Source: an uncultured Clostridia bacterium (GTDB lineage: Bacteria > Bacillota > Clostridia > Oscillospirales > Ruminococcaceae). Taken from it: DNA of 64,000 nt. The notes beneath the pieces were generated by a model. That model saw only the letters and a list, made by a program, of their open reading frames with translations. It had not been told where the DNA came from and searched no databases. How positions within the stretch are numbered: the stretch's first letter is position 1; each line of letters opens with the position of its first letter. The DNA lies in contig CANQPX010000007.1 in assembly GCA_947625915.1 (NCBI GenBank), forward strand, positions 1-64,000, written 5' to 3'. Positions 25,594 through 34,593 of this stretch are shown one piece after another. Made by a program: the position numbers and the translations under genes.

Positions 25594-25630
25594 CTCCCGC
25601 ACCGTTTATTTTCGGCGCGGGAGTTTTGTT
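25594..25630 (+). terminator. Intrinsic terminator after PIN gene
   Basis: CTCCCGC and GCGGGAG form a stem around a 16-base loop, followed by TTTTGTTT. Confidence 0.8.
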
Positions 25631-25650
25631 TATTCGGGTACATTTATAAA

Positions 25651-25836
25651 TTATTTTACACGCTTTTTTACGGGACTTCTGCTGAGTATGCTCAAAAGGG
25701 GAGATGCGGAACGCTTTTCTTCAAATTCGATTATGGAATTTGCATAATCTTTCTTTGCGTCGGGATAAATATCGGTATCAACATTCTTAAAGCCATTATC
25801 AGCCGGAGGATCTTGAATGTTGCCTTTGGCATTTTT
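25651..25836 (-). pseudogene. Possible 3' gene remnant without a start codon
   Basis: Read on the minus strand, 62 codons are open with protein-like composition (DIYPDAKKDYANSIIEFEE, ending SPVKKRVK then TAA). The upstream stop TGA leaves no ATG, GTG or TTG start. It may be the tail of a decayed gene. The rest of the 450 bp between the PIN gene and cdaA holds a terminator, this remnant and the cdaA promoter. Confidence 0.3.
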
Positions 25837-25946
25837 TCATAGAACAACGCCCGAAAAATAATTATGAAAATTGCAATAGTTTGAAACGTAAATTTTCTGT
25901 GAATAAAAAAATCAGCTACGATAATGAAAAAAATTCCCGCAAACTA

Positions 25947-25975
25947 TTGAAAATCAGCGCGTAAAATGGTAAAAT
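25947..25975 (+). promoter_or_regulatory. SigA-type promoter for cdaA operon
   Basis: TTGAAA and TAAAAT separated by 17 bases, about 65 bp upstream of the cdaA ATG. Confidence 0.72.
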
Positions 25976-26040
25976 ATTAATAGCTGCTTACCGCGTAAAA
26001 CTGCGGTCTTGCTGCATTTGACCGTGAAAGGACAGATCTG

Positions 26041-26976
26041 ATGGATTTTTTATACAGCCTCGATTCATATGTCAGAAGTATCCTGCCTATTGAATTCTGG
26101 GATATTGTGGATATCGCCGTTCTGGCATTCCTTATATATAAAGGTATAATTATCGTTAAGGAAATTCGCGCGGGCGGCTTAATAAAAGGTATAATACTTA
26201 TTTTCGCCGTGTACCTCGTCATGAGCCTTGTAAGAATGAAAGTCATGGCTTACCTGCTCAGAAGTGTGTTTAATGTCGGACTTCTGGCGGTAGTCGTGCT
26301 GTTCCAACCCGAACTGCGCCGCTTCCTTGAAAAAATGGGACACTCCAAAGTCTCAAAACTCCCCGTTTTTTCTTCACTTGCTTCGGATAACTCCGATATG
26401 CTCTCACAAAAATGGAGCAAAGCTATCGAAGCAGTCTGTGATGCCTGCGAAGACCTTTCCGCTACCACAACAGGCGCACTTATCGTTATCGAACAGGAAA
26501 CCAAACTCGGCGAACAGATCGATACCGGCACCGTTATAAACGCCGAACCTTCAAAAGAACTCTTCGGCAACATCTTTTACCCCAAAACTCCGCTCCATGA
26601 CGGCGCAGTCATAATGCGTGACGGGATAATACTTGCCGCTGCCTGCTTCCTGCCTAAACCTCAGAAAGAGGAAACTATAAATAAGGCTCTCGGTTCAAGA
26701 CACAGAGCCGCTATCGGCATGAGCGAGAACTCCGATGCGGTGATAGTCGTTGTTTCGGAGGAAACGGGAACGATCTCCGTTGCCGAAAACGGAGAACTTA
26801 CAAGAGGTCTTACAAGAGACAGCCTGAAAAAATACCTCAGAACAAGACTTCTTCCCGAAAAGCCACAGAAGCCCGCCAAACCTCCGCGTTCAGGCGATGG
26901 CGACGGAGATACCGAAAAAACAAAGAAAAGATCTGTCGGGTACTTCCGAAAGAAAAAATTTACCGATAAAGTCTGA
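26041..26976 (+). CDS. cdaA: Diadenylate cyclase CdaA
   Basis: CdaA makes the second messenger c-di-AMP from two ATP at the membrane. The 311 aa protein has three N-terminal membrane segments and a DAC domain with the catalytic DGAVIMRDG and GSRHRAAIGMSE motifs. The C terminus is a lysine/proline-rich tail. It is followed by its regulator cdaR. c-di-AMP commonly controls potassium uptake, and a TrkH/KtrB-type gene lies at 46746-48101. Confidence 0.97.
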   Translation: MDFLYSLDSYVRSILPIEFWDIVDIAVLAFLIYKGIIIVKEIRAGGLIKGIILIFAVYLVMSLVRMKVMAYLLRSVFNVGLLAVVVLFQPELRRFLEKMGHSKVSKLPVFSSLASDNSDMLSQKWSKAIEAVCDACEDLSATTTGALIVIEQETKLGEQIDTGTVINAEPSKELFGNIFYPKTPLHDGAVIMRDGIILAAACFLPKPQKEETINKALGSRHRAAIGMSENSDAVIVVVSEETGTISVAENGELTRGLTRDSLKKYLRTRLLPEKPQKPAKPPRSGDGDGDTEKTKKRSVGYFRKKKFTDKV

Positions 26977-26993
26977 TTGGAGAGGCAAATAAT

Positions 26994-28322
26994 ATGTTTG
27001 ACGCCATAAAAAAAATTTTTGATCGGATAGGCTCATTCTTTGCCCATCTTTTTGAAAAGGACGTTTTTATAAAAATAGGCTCTATCGTTGCGGCGATAGT
27101 CATATGGTTCGGCATATCGATCAGTGAGTACCCTACGATAAGTCAGGTGATATATAACGTCCCCGTAAGCATTTCCTTTGACGGAACATACGCCGAGGCA
27201 AACGGCTTTCAGGCTATGACCAGTTCCGCCGATACCGTGACCGTCCGCATCGAGGGCGAACGCGGACAGATAGGAAATCTTAAAGCCGACGATCTTGTAG
27301 CAGTAGCTTCCGCGGAAAACGTTATGTACGCAACGGAATATAAACTTCCCCTCGAGATAGAGTGCAAGACAGGCAGGATATTTGAAGTAAAAGAGATCGA
27401 CCCGCCTATAATCACCGCTACTTTCGATAAGATCGTCACCAAGGAAGTTTCCCTTGTTCCTGAACTGACGGACATAAAAGCGGGAGACGGCTTTATCATG
27501 GGCGATGCGGAAGATATCGTTATAGTTCCCAATTCAGTGAACATCACAGGACCTGCCGAGATAGTCAACAGCGTTACAAGCGCCGCTGCCGTAGTTCAGG
27601 GAAACGGCTACCTTACAGGTTCTACGGACTTTAAGACTTCTAACGTAAAACTTATGAACGAGGGAGCCGCCATAGCCGATGACAACGAAATGATAACTTT
27701 CGACAAGTCGGAATTTACCGTCCATGTTCCCGTTTATACCAAAGGAACGGTAAAACTTAACGTCCGTATAACAAACGCTCCCGAAAGCTTTAACACCGAT
27801 CAATTCAAGGAACAGCTGGAATTTTCCGTTTCGGAACTTGAAGTTGCCGTTCTGGGAGAAAATTCAAGGGATTCTCTCGATATCGGAACGATAGATATGC
27901 GCGAAGTGGATATAGGCTCGGAATTCACATTTTCAACGGACGACTTTCTGCCGGAAGGTTATCAAGATCTTAACGAGGTGCATACCGTGGTCGTAAAATG
28001 TCCGTCGGAAGGACTTGTACGCCGCTCGATACACTTTACAAATTCTTCGATACAGCTTGTAAATGCTCCGTCGGGATATGATTTCAATATCGTTACCTCG
28101 GGAGTTACGCCGACATTTATAGGTCCTGAAAGTTCAATGGAACAGATCAGCAGCATAGATGTTATCGCACAGATAGATATGCTTGACTATGACGGCGGTG
28201 GATATGACAAGCTGCCTATAACATTCAGCATACCGTCACACAGCGATATATGGTGCATAGGTTCTGACGGCGCACTTTCACCGAAAGCCACCATTGAAGC
28301 AAAATTGAGGGAAGATCAATAA
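26994..28322 (+). CDS. cdaR: YbbR-domain protein CdaR, CdaA regulator
   Basis: A 442 aa protein with one N-terminal membrane segment (IKIGSIVAAIVIWFGISI) and an extracellular part made of several YbbR repeats (beta-rich, about 80 residues each). CdaR binds and modulates CdaA. ATG 26994 follows GGAGAGG. The next gene starts immediately after its stop. Confidence 0.92.
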   Translation: MFDAIKKIFDRIGSFFAHLFEKDVFIKIGSIVAAIVIWFGISISEYPTISQVIYNVPVSISFDGTYAEANGFQAMTSSADTVTVRIEGERGQIGNLKADDLVAVASAENVMYATEYKLPLEIECKTGRIFEVKEIDPPIITATFDKIVTKEVSLVPELTDIKAGDGFIMGDAEDIVIVPNSVNITGPAEIVNSVTSAAAVVQGNGYLTGSTDFKTSNVKLMNEGAAIADDNEMITFDKSEFTVHVPVYTKGTVKLNVRITNAPESFNTDQFKEQLEFSVSELEVAVLGENSRDSLDIGTIDMREVDIGSEFTFSTDDFLPEGYQDLNEVHTVVVKCPSEGLVRRSIHFTNSSIQLVNAPSGYDFNIVTSGVTPTFIGPESSMEQISSIDVIAQIDMLDYDGGGYDKLPITFSIPSHSDIWCIGSDGALSPKATIEAKLREDQ

Positions 28323-29900
28323 ATGGCAGTCATAATTTCACAGATAAAAACGGATATTTCGGCAGACAGCGGCGAAATTATAAAAAAGGCTCTAAAAACT
28401 GTCGGCATAGATAAACGCCTGACCGTTCGTTCGGGAATACACAAAACTTCTGTTGACGCTCGGAACAACGAGCATATAAAGCTTGTTTCATCGGTACGGA
28501 TCGAACTTGAAGATCCCCGCTATGAAGAACGTCTCTGCGAAAAATTCCCGTTCTGTTCAAGAGCGGAACGCCGCGTTTCACTTGATGTAAATCCCGTAAA
28601 CAAGGATAAAAAAGTCGTTATCGCAGGCTTCGGTCCTGCGGGAATGTTTGCGGGACTTGTACTTGCGGAGCATGGATTTTCTCCGATAATAACGGAGCGC
28701 GGCGGAGATGTTGACAGCAGGGTAAAAGCGGTAGATAAATTTGCAAAAAATGCCGTTCTTGATACCGAAACGAATATCCAGTTCGGAGAAGGCGGCGCGG
28801 GAACATTTTCCGACGGAAAACTTACCACAAGGATAAACGATCCGCTTTGCGGATATGTTCTGGAAAAACTTGCAGAGTCAGGTGCTCCGGAAGAAATACT
28901 CATCAAAGCAAAGCCGCATATCGGAACGGATCTGCTAAGAAATGTTGTAAAGACCGTTCGCGAAAAAATAATCTCACTTGGCGGAACGGTCAGGTTCAAT
29001 TCAAAACTTGCGGATATAAATTCCGAAAACGGGAAAGTTATTTCCGTTACGCTTGAAAGCGGAGAGATCATACCCTGTGACGCACTTGTTATGGCAATAG
29101 GTCACAGCGCAAGAGATACATTTGAAATGCTGCTGCGCAAAAAAATTTTCCTTGAGCCGAAACCTTTTTCGGTTGGCGCAAGGATAGAGCATACACAAGA
29201 AGCGGTGGACCGTTCGCTTTACGGAAAGCATTTCAGCGATCCGAATCTTCCGAAAGGGGAATACCAACTTTCATACCGTTTGGGAGAACGTGCGGCATAT
29301 ACGTTTTGTATGTGTCCCGGCGGAACGGTAGTTCCCGCGTCAAGCGAAATGGGAACTGTTGTTACAAACGGAATGAGTGTTTTTGCCAGAGACGGAAAAA
29401 ATGCAAATTCCGCAGTTGCCGTTTCTGTTTCGCCGAAAGATTATGGCAGCGACCCGCTTGACGGCGTGGAGTTTGCGCGCATGATCGAGCGGAAAGCATA
29501 CATTCTCGGCGGAAAAAATTACTTTGCCCCCGCTTCAACGGTGGGAAATTTTCTGAACGGAAAAGGCGGACTTTCGGGAGCATCGGTCATTCCGACATAC
29601 GGCGTCGGAGTCACGGAATGTGATCTGAATGAACTTTTCCCCGAATTTATTACGGATATGCTGAAGATCGGACTTGAAAAATTTTCTCATAAAATGAAAT
29701 GTTTCGGAGACATGGGAGCAGTTCTTACCGCGCCCGAAACGCGCACATCATCGCCTGTAAGGATCACCCGCAGCGAAAGCATGGAATCTGTTTCGCTGAA
29801 AGGGCTTTATCCAATCGGCGAAGGCGCAGGATATGCGGGCGGGATAATGTCCGCAGCTGTTGACGGAGTAAAGTGCGCGCTGAAAATTATGGGAAAATAA
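28323..29900 (+). CDS. FAD-dependent dehydrogenase (COG2509-type)
   Basis: A 525 aa flavoprotein with an N-terminal ~90 aa domain and a Rossmann motif VVIAGFGPAGMFAGLVLAEHG near residue 100, FGEGGAGTFSDGKLTT, and a C-terminal YPIGEGAGYAGGIMSAAVDG flavin-binding block. It belongs to the uncharacterised FAD-dependent dehydrogenases frequently found near cdaA/cdaR and glmM in Clostridia. The substrate is unknown. Confidence 0.9.
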   Translation: MAVIISQIKTDISADSGEIIKKALKTVGIDKRLTVRSGIHKTSVDARNNEHIKLVSSVRIELEDPRYEERLCEKFPFCSRAERRVSLDVNPVNKDKKVVIAGFGPAGMFAGLVLAEHGFSPIITERGGDVDSRVKAVDKFAKNAVLDTETNIQFGEGGAGTFSDGKLTTRINDPLCGYVLEKLAESGAPEEILIKAKPHIGTDLLRNVVKTVREKIISLGGTVRFNSKLADINSENGKVISVTLESGEIIPCDALVMAIGHSARDTFEMLLRKKIFLEPKPFSVGARIEHTQEAVDRSLYGKHFSDPNLPKGEYQLSYRLGERAAYTFCMCPGGTVVPASSEMGTVVTNGMSVFARDGKNANSAVAVSVSPKDYGSDPLDGVEFARMIERKAYILGGKNYFAPASTVGNFLNGKGGLSGASVIPTYGVGVTECDLNELFPEFITDMLKIGLEKFSHKMKCFGDMGAVLTAPETRTSSPVRITRSESMESVSLKGLYPIGEGAGYAGGIMSAAVDGVKCALKIMGK

Positions 29901-29927
29901 AAGACAGGCGAGCCTGTCTTTTATTTT
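29894..29927. terminator. Perfect bidirectional terminator
   Basis: AAAATAAAAGACAGGC and its exact reverse complement are separated by GA, giving a 16-bp stem with T-runs on both strands. It overlaps the stop codons of both convergent genes. Confidence 0.9.
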
Positions 29928-30493
29928 TTATCAGCATATTTTCCTTTGATAAGTTCTAAAATTGATCTCTTTGACCATACTTCATTTTCATTATATATTT
30001 CACCATGGTATTTTTTGTATATTCGACATGGTACTTCCAAAGAATTATCATAAACTGAACATACATCGCACACGTCAATAAATTCGGGAAGAAGTCCAAG
30101 TGCTTTTTTATATCTGCTGCGTATTTTATCTTCAGGAACATCATGTCCACCGCTTTGGACTCTTGACTGAACTCTTAAAACATTTATTTCAGCTGAACAA
30201 GTAAGCACATAAAACCCCCTTATGAAGTATCCGCCGGCTTTAGCTCTTCTCAGCAAATTTAAATTACGCTCTGTGGATAAAACTGTCTCAAAAGTAAAAT
30301 CTTCATGATTTTCAAGGCATGACTCACGTAATTTTTCAGCATAAACGGCGGCATCATATTCGGTGATGTTATTCTGAGATCGAATAACATCAGCATTTAT
30401 GTATTTCCCGCATATGTTACAGTTATCGGTTATTGTTGATTTTCCCGAACCGTTTGGACCTGCAAAAACAACGATCTTAGGTTTTATCTGCAT
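29921..30493 (-). CDS. Zeta-toxin-like P-loop kinase
   Basis: A 190 aa P-loop protein with Walker A FAGPNGSGKST near residue 12 and features of the zeta toxin family (TFETVLST, RVQSGGHDVPEDKIRSRY). Zeta toxins phosphorylate UDP-N-acetylglucosamine and so block wall synthesis, but several relatives have other substrates. It overlaps a 66 aa upstream gene by 17 bp, suggesting a toxin-antitoxin pair. Confidence 0.82.
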   Translation of the reverse strand: MQIKPKIVVFAGPNGSGKSTITDNCNICGKYINADVIRSQNNITEYDAAVYAEKLRESCLENHEDFTFETVLSTERNLNLLRRAKAGGYFIRGFYVLTCSAEINVLRVQSRVQSGGHDVPEDKIRSRYKKALGLLPEFIDVCDVCSVYDNSLEVPCRIYKKYHGEIYNENEVWSKRSILELIKGKYADKK

Positions 30494-30677
30494 AGACTTT
30501 TCTCCCGTCGGAATATTCCATATATGCTATACCTTTTTTAGCATCAAATCTGGCAATAGGAATACCATTTTTCCGGCGTTCGTTATTTTCGCGTTGTATA
30601 CGTTCGGAAAACCTTTTTAATGTGAGATTATCTATCGGATCTGAATTATTTAAAGATCTTGGATTTAAATTTGACAT
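30477..30677 (-). CDS. Small partner of the zeta-like gene (putative antitoxin)
   Basis: A 66 aa hydrophilic protein (LKRFSERIQRENNERRKNGIPIARFDAKKGIAYMEYSDG) starting at ATG 30677 after AAGGTGG. It has no recognised fold; its role is inferred from the overlap with the downstream P-loop gene. Confidence 0.65.
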   Translation of the reverse strand: MSNLNPRSLNNSDPIDNLTLKRFSERIQRENNERRKNGIPIARFDAKKGIAYMEYSDGRKVYADKT

Positions 30678-30706
30678 ATATCCACCTTCTTAAACTTTAT
30701 ATTTAT

Positions 30707-30735
30707 ATTATATAACAACTATGCTCAAAAATCAA
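30707..30735 (-). promoter_or_regulatory. SigA-type promoter for the zeta-like pair
   Basis: On the minus strand TTGATT and TATAAT are separated by 17 bases, about 30 bp upstream of the antitoxin-like start. Confidence 0.7.
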
Positions 30736-30749
30736 TAGTTTTTAAAAAT

Positions 30750-30848
30750 TTAAGATCGTTTTGGATCCATACTAATTCTTAATATACGAAAAATAGAAAA
30801 ATATGCCGAAAAGCCCGCGGTTTCAGCCTGCTTGTGGAAATCATTCAT
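30750..30848 (-). CDS. Possible 32-codon small ORF
   Basis: Minus-strand ATG at 30848 has GTGAGG 6-7 bases upstream and encodes a 32 aa peptide (MNDFHKQAETAGFSAYF...) ending at 30750. It is too short for the ORF track and lies between the zeta-like promoter and the SASP gene. No family is recognised; it may be chance. Confidence 0.22.
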   Translation of the reverse strand: MNDFHKQAETAGFSAYFSIFRILRISMDPKRS

Positions 30849-30970
30849 TAAATTACCTCACATAATGCATTTATGACCGTAAATAATACTAAGGCAAACC
30901 TCAAAACGCGGTTTACAGCTCGCAGAAATGCGAATAAAATATAAATTTGTTATGTAAGGAGATAATAACA

Positions 30971-31159
30971 ATGAAAGATGTAAATTCTCAGAAGGGTAAA
31001 GAAACTATGGAGCGCTTCAAGATGGAAGCTGCAAACGAAGTCGGCGTTAACCTCAAGAACGGTTATAACGGCGACCTTACTTCAAGAGAAGCAGGTTCTA
31101 TCGGCGGTCAGATGGTAAAGAAAATGATCTCTGCTTATAAGCAGGGTCTTAACGGCTAA
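30971..31159 (+). CDS. Alpha/beta-type small acid-soluble spore protein
   Basis: A 62 aa DNA-binding spore protein. The germination protease site FKMEAANEVGV and the conserved YNGDLTSREAGSIGGQMVKKMI stretch are clear. Alpha/beta SASPs coat forespore DNA and protect it from UV and heat. ATG 30971 follows TAAGGAG. A SigG promoter is expected, but the upstream TGCATT and AATACTA have poor spacing, so I do not call one. Confidence 0.96.
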   Translation: MKDVNSQKGKETMERFKMEAANEVGVNLKNGYNGDLTSREAGSIGGQMVKKMISAYKQGLNG

Positions 31160-31193
31160 ACAGACTAAAATATTGTTTGCCGAAAAATATTAA

Positions 31194-31233
31194 AAATACC
31201 CCGCAGAGCTGTTATTTGCTGTGCGGGGTATTT
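31194..31233. terminator. Bidirectional terminator after SASP
   Basis: AAATACCCCGCA and TGCGGGGTATTT form a 12-bp stem between convergent genes. Confidence 0.82.
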
Positions 31234-31241
31234 ACATAAAC

Positions 31242-32381
31242 CTACTGTAATTTGGAGGAGATCTTTTTTATAGAGTAGATCAGCGCGTTTGTTTCGCTTT
31301 CGGTGCTGAAAACAGACGGGGAAAATCTTACCGTTCCGTCGGGAACTGTTCCCAGAGACGTATGCGCAAGCCCCGAACAGTGAAGTCCGCCGCGAAGCGC
31401 AAATCCCATATCGCTCAGTATTGCCGCAGCTTCGTTCGCCGTCAAGCCGTGAATATTGAAAGAAACTATCGGAAGGTAATTATTTACTTTCGCATCGCGG
31501 TATACCGTTACTCCGCGCATGGTTTTAAGCGCGCGGATAAGTTTTTCGCAAAGCCTGTTTTCGTGTTCATAGATATTTTCTATTCCCAGTTTGTTTATAA
31601 AACCGATACCTGCTCCCAATGCGATAGCACCCGCAGTATTGATAGTTCCCGCTTCGAGTTTGTCCGGGAGGATATCCGGCTGATCGGGTTCCATTGAAAG
31701 ACTTCCCGTTCCGCCTTCGGCAATTGGGGAAATGTCAAATTTTCCGTCTGTAACAAGAAGTCCCGTTCCGCTTGGACCGTAAAGCGACTTGTGACCTGCC
31801 GTACAAAGAATGTTTATCCCGTCCGAAAGCTTTATCGGTATAACTCCGCAGGCTTGCGCACCGTCGGCAATGAAACATATCCCTTTGTTTTTGCAAAGTT
31901 CCCCAATGGCGCGGTATGGAAGTATCTGCCCTGTAACATTGCTACCGAGCGTGCAGGCAATTATCTTTGTTTTCGGAGTAATGAGCTTACGGAAATTTTC
32001 CAGCGTATCGCTGTCATTTCCGCAGACTTTTGCAATGCTGTATGTGCATTTTCCCTGTTTAAAAAGCGCATGGACAGGGCGCAGCACCGAATTGTGCTCC
32101 AGTGAGGAAATTATTATGTGGCAGCCTTCCGAAGCGGTGCCTTTTATTGCCATATTCAGTGCATGGGTACAGTTCAGCGCAAATACGGTATTATCCGGTT
32201 CCGCACCGAAAAACTCCGCAGCGGCAGTTCTTGCCGAATATACTGCTTCGGCGGTCTTTATGGAAAGCATATGTCCGCTTCTTCCCGGATTGCCGCCGTA
32301 ATGCGTCAGCGCGGAAATAAAAGCTTTCTTTACAGCGGCGGGTTTGGGAAAAGAGGTAGCGGAATTGTCAAAATTTATCAT
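31242..32381 (-). CDS. Cysteine desulfurase-like aminotransferase class V enzyme
   Basis: A 379 aa PLP enzyme of the class V aminotransferase family. Visible features are the N-terminal NFDNSATSFPKPAAVKKAF, the TCTHALN stretch, FIADGAQACG and the PLP lysine in CTAGHKSLYGPSGTGLL. A C-terminal LRGGLHCSGLAHTSLG segment holds the probable active-site cysteine. This group removes sulfur or selenium from cysteine or selenocysteine. It is followed upstream in the operon by a DUF3343 gene, a pairing known from selenium-using Clostridia. Confidence 0.9.
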   Translation of the reverse strand: MINFDNSATSFPKPAAVKKAFISALTHYGGNPGRSGHMLSIKTAEAVYSARTAAAEFFGAEPDNTVFALNCTHALNMAIKGTASEGCHIIISSLEHNSVLRPVHALFKQGKCTYSIAKVCGNDSDTLENFRKLITPKTKIIACTLGSNVTGQILPYRAIGELCKNKGICFIADGAQACGVIPIKLSDGINILCTAGHKSLYGPSGTGLLVTDGKFDISPIAEGGTGSLSMEPDQPDILPDKLEAGTINTAGAIALGAGIGFINKLGIENIYEHENRLCEKLIRALKTMRGVTVYRDAKVNNYLPIVSFNIHGLTANEAAAILSDMGFALRGGLHCSGLAHTSLGTVPDGTVRFSPSVFSTESETNALIYSIKKISSKLQ

Positions 32382-32436
32382 GATCCGAAGCCTCCGATAA
32401 AAATATTATCCGGGAATAAATAGTGTATCCCTTTCA

Positions 32437-32661
32437 TTATTGGAAGTTTTCCATTATCGATCTGAATTTTATTCCTCTGTTTTCAAGAATTTCCACAGCA
32501 GTTTCTATATCGCCGAAAAAGAGCAGACTGTATCCGCAGCCGGAAGAAAGGTTTCTCGGTGTGCGGATAACATCCGCCCTGTACCCCATATTACGGAAGA
32601 TGCTCTGAGCTTTCATGGCGATAGTAACTGAACTGAAAGCTATAGTATATTTTTTCATCAT
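32437..32661 (-). CDS. DUF3343 family protein
   Basis: A small protein of about 74 aa (MKKYTIAFSSVTIAMKAQSIF) with the RTPRNLSSGCGYSLLFFGD block carrying the conserved cysteine of the DUF3343 group, proposed Se/S carriers. Exact start is uncertain: GGAAAGGAGAT lies only 2 bases before the longer ATG at 32691, and the family start fits 32661 or 32658 better. It is upstream of, and presumably cotranscribed with, the desulfurase-like gene. Confidence 0.8.
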   Translation of the reverse strand: MMKKYTIAFSSVTIAMKAQSIFRNMGYRADVIRTPRNLSSGCGYSLLFFGDIETAVEILENRGIKFRSIMENFQ

Positions 32662-32710
32662 TTCATGATAATGCCGTCTGCTGTGCGGCATATCTCCTTT
32701 CCATTCCGTT

Positions 32711-32771
32711 TAGGGGCGGAAGGAGAGTGCTGCGAAAATAAAATGCAGGAGAGAGCTGCGCTCCGCCCCTG
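32711..32771. repeat. Inverted repeat between dynamin operon and DUF3343
   Basis: GGGGCGGA at 32712 and TCCGCCCC at 32763 are inverted, with a nested TGCAGG..CCTGCA. It could be a hairpin at the end of the dynamin-operon transcript; no clear T-run was seen. Confidence 0.4.
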
Positions 32772-32823
32772 CATTATAATATGCATATATGCCTTATGCT
32801 GTGATTGGCGTTAAGAAATTTGT

Positions 32824-34593
32824 TTATGCGTATTTCATAAGGATCTTTGCCGCACCGCGAAGTACGTCGGCCGCTTCTTCGAGATATTTCCTTACGGAAG
32901 TATTGCTTATATCCAAAGACATTTCCATAGCATGGTTCAAAGTATCGCGGCTCACATTTACCTGCGTCTGGTAAAGGTTGTCAAGCTGCCTTATTGCAGT
33001 TTCTTCCATAGTTTTGTAAGCGGCTTTCAGGTCTTTGAGAGTGCTGTTCCTTATGTCGTCGTAATTTTCCAGTGCAGTATCTATAATATCCGTCTGGCGT
33101 TTTTTGTGGAGGATATTTTTGAAAGACGACATAGTTCCGCTGGGGAAAGCGTCGCTGCTGCCTGCGGAAGCCGCGCCCATTACCGACTTTGAAACGAGCA
33201 TATTCAAATCATCGAAAGAATTTTCCACCGACATTTCATTATCTTCCGCAAGCGCGGATATGCCGAGTTTTTTGGAAAGTTCCGAGCCGAGCTGTGCAAT
33301 TATAGCGTTCAGCCGCTGCCAGTGTATGTCAAGGCATCTTCTGTAAGCTTCGCCGACTTTATCCACAAGGTAAGAGTAGAAATACTTATCGATATCTTCC
33401 GGAGAAGTTGTTTGACGGCTCTCGAGGATACTTTCTCTGAGTTTTGAGAAGAAACCGTACATCCACTGTTCGGCTTCCTGCTGCATTTCCGTTATACTAA
33501 GCAGTATCTTTGGTCTTTTGCCGTCGAGAACATTTGCCAGTGCGGAACATTCATGTTCGATGCTTTGGGATATGTCGTCAAGTTTCTGACGGTCAACAGC
33601 CATCATGTCGTAGATCATATGTATCCTTGCCGCGGTATCTTTTATCATCAGGTTGAGCATTGTAAGTACCCTTTGAGTGCGGATGATATCTTTCTGCATG
33701 ATGATCTCGCGCTTTAAAGACATTTCAAATTTCAGGAACTCATTTTCGTAAAATTCTTGGAAACCTTTTATATCCGGGCGGTTAAGACCGATCTTCCTGC
33801 GGTACTCGTCTATGCCGCTCACGCCGTAAACAAAAGCGTTCGGCATGATAGCTTCGCAGCGTTCGTTTATGCGGTTAAGGATCTTTTCTATATCTTCCTG
33901 AGAATTCATGGCGTCTATCATGTTGACCAGCACATACAATTTGCTGAAACTGAGAGGGCGGATATGACTTGCCAGAAAGAACTGTTCCGATTCCGAAAAA
34001 GGGGAAAGCGCACTTGCAACATATATCACCGCATCTGCATTTACAAGATAATCCTGTACCTGTTTATCGAGACAATCCAGATCGCTGAGACCGGGAGTAT
34101 CGACTATCCGTATCTCTTTAAGTATATCCGCATTGTCTCTTATATCTATGTGATCCAGCGTGTCGGGAAATGCCCGCATAAGTTTTTCAAGCTTTTCGCG
34201 GACAAGATCGTCCGCCGCAAGGCTTATCCTCTGACCGTTTTTGAGTACAGCTTCCGCTTTTGGAGTTTCGCTGTAACTGATGGAATTTATAGTAAATGTT
34301 TCCGGCGCAACGTTTACCGGTGCGATGGACTTACCGAGTATAGCGTTGATAATGGTGCTTTTTCCGCGCTTGAAGTCACCCAGAACGACGAGTGAGAAAG
34401 GTTCTGTGCGGCGTTTTGTTATAGCTGTATCCCAATCGCGGAGATGGTTCGTGAATTCATCGCCGAGTATTTTGCAAAGAGGCTTGTTTGTCAGAAGAGA
34501 TCTGAGTTTATTCTGAACGTTTTCGATATCCGGTTCTGCCGCAGAATAACTCATAGAAACTTCGTGTTCTGTATTTTCGGGCATATCAGACAC
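32824..34593 (-). CDS. Dynamin-family GTPase (soluble member of the pair)
   Basis: A 589 aa dynamin-like protein. G1 is GDFKRGKST near residue 72, G3 is DTPGLSD near 165, and the G4 position reads LVNMIDAM near 217, degenerate relative to TKxD. The rest is helical with long heptad-like stretches and no clear membrane segment. Bacterial dynamins often come in tandem pairs and act in membrane fission, fusion or repair. The start overlaps the end of the M48-like gene by 8 bp, indicating tight coupling. Confidence 0.88.
   Translation of the reverse strand: MSDMPENTEHEVSMSYSAAEPDIENVQNKLRSLLTNKPLCKILGDEFTNHLRDWDTAITKRRTEPFSLVVLGDFKRGKSTIINAILGKSIAPVNVAPETFTINSISYSETPKAEAVLKNGQRISLAADDLVREKLEKLMRAFPDTLDHIDIRDNADILKEIRIVDTPGLSDLDCLDKQVQDYLVNADAVIYVASALSPFSESEQFFLASHIRPLSFSKLYVLVNMIDAMNSQEDIEKILNRINERCEAIMPNAFVYGVSGIDEYRRKIGLNRPDIKGFQEFYENEFLKFEMSLKREIIMQKDIIRTQRVLTMLNLMIKDTAARIHMIYDMMAVDRQKLDDISQSIEHECSALANVLDGKRPKILLSITEMQQEAEQWMYGFFSKLRESILESRQTTSPEDIDKYFYSYLVDKVGEAYRRCLDIHWQRLNAIIAQLGSELSKKLGISALAEDNEMSVENSFDDLNMLVSKSVMGAASAGSSDAFPSGTMSSFKNILHKKRQTDIIDTALENYDDIRNSTLKDLKAAYKTMEETAIRQLDNLYQTQVNVSRDTLNHAMEMSLDISNTSVRKYLEEAADVLRGAAKILMKYA

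Noticed and set aside
30866-30891. SigG promoter for the SASP gene (TGCATT and AATACTA)
   Set aside because: The 13-base spacing does not fit the usual SigG spacing, so no promoter is called.
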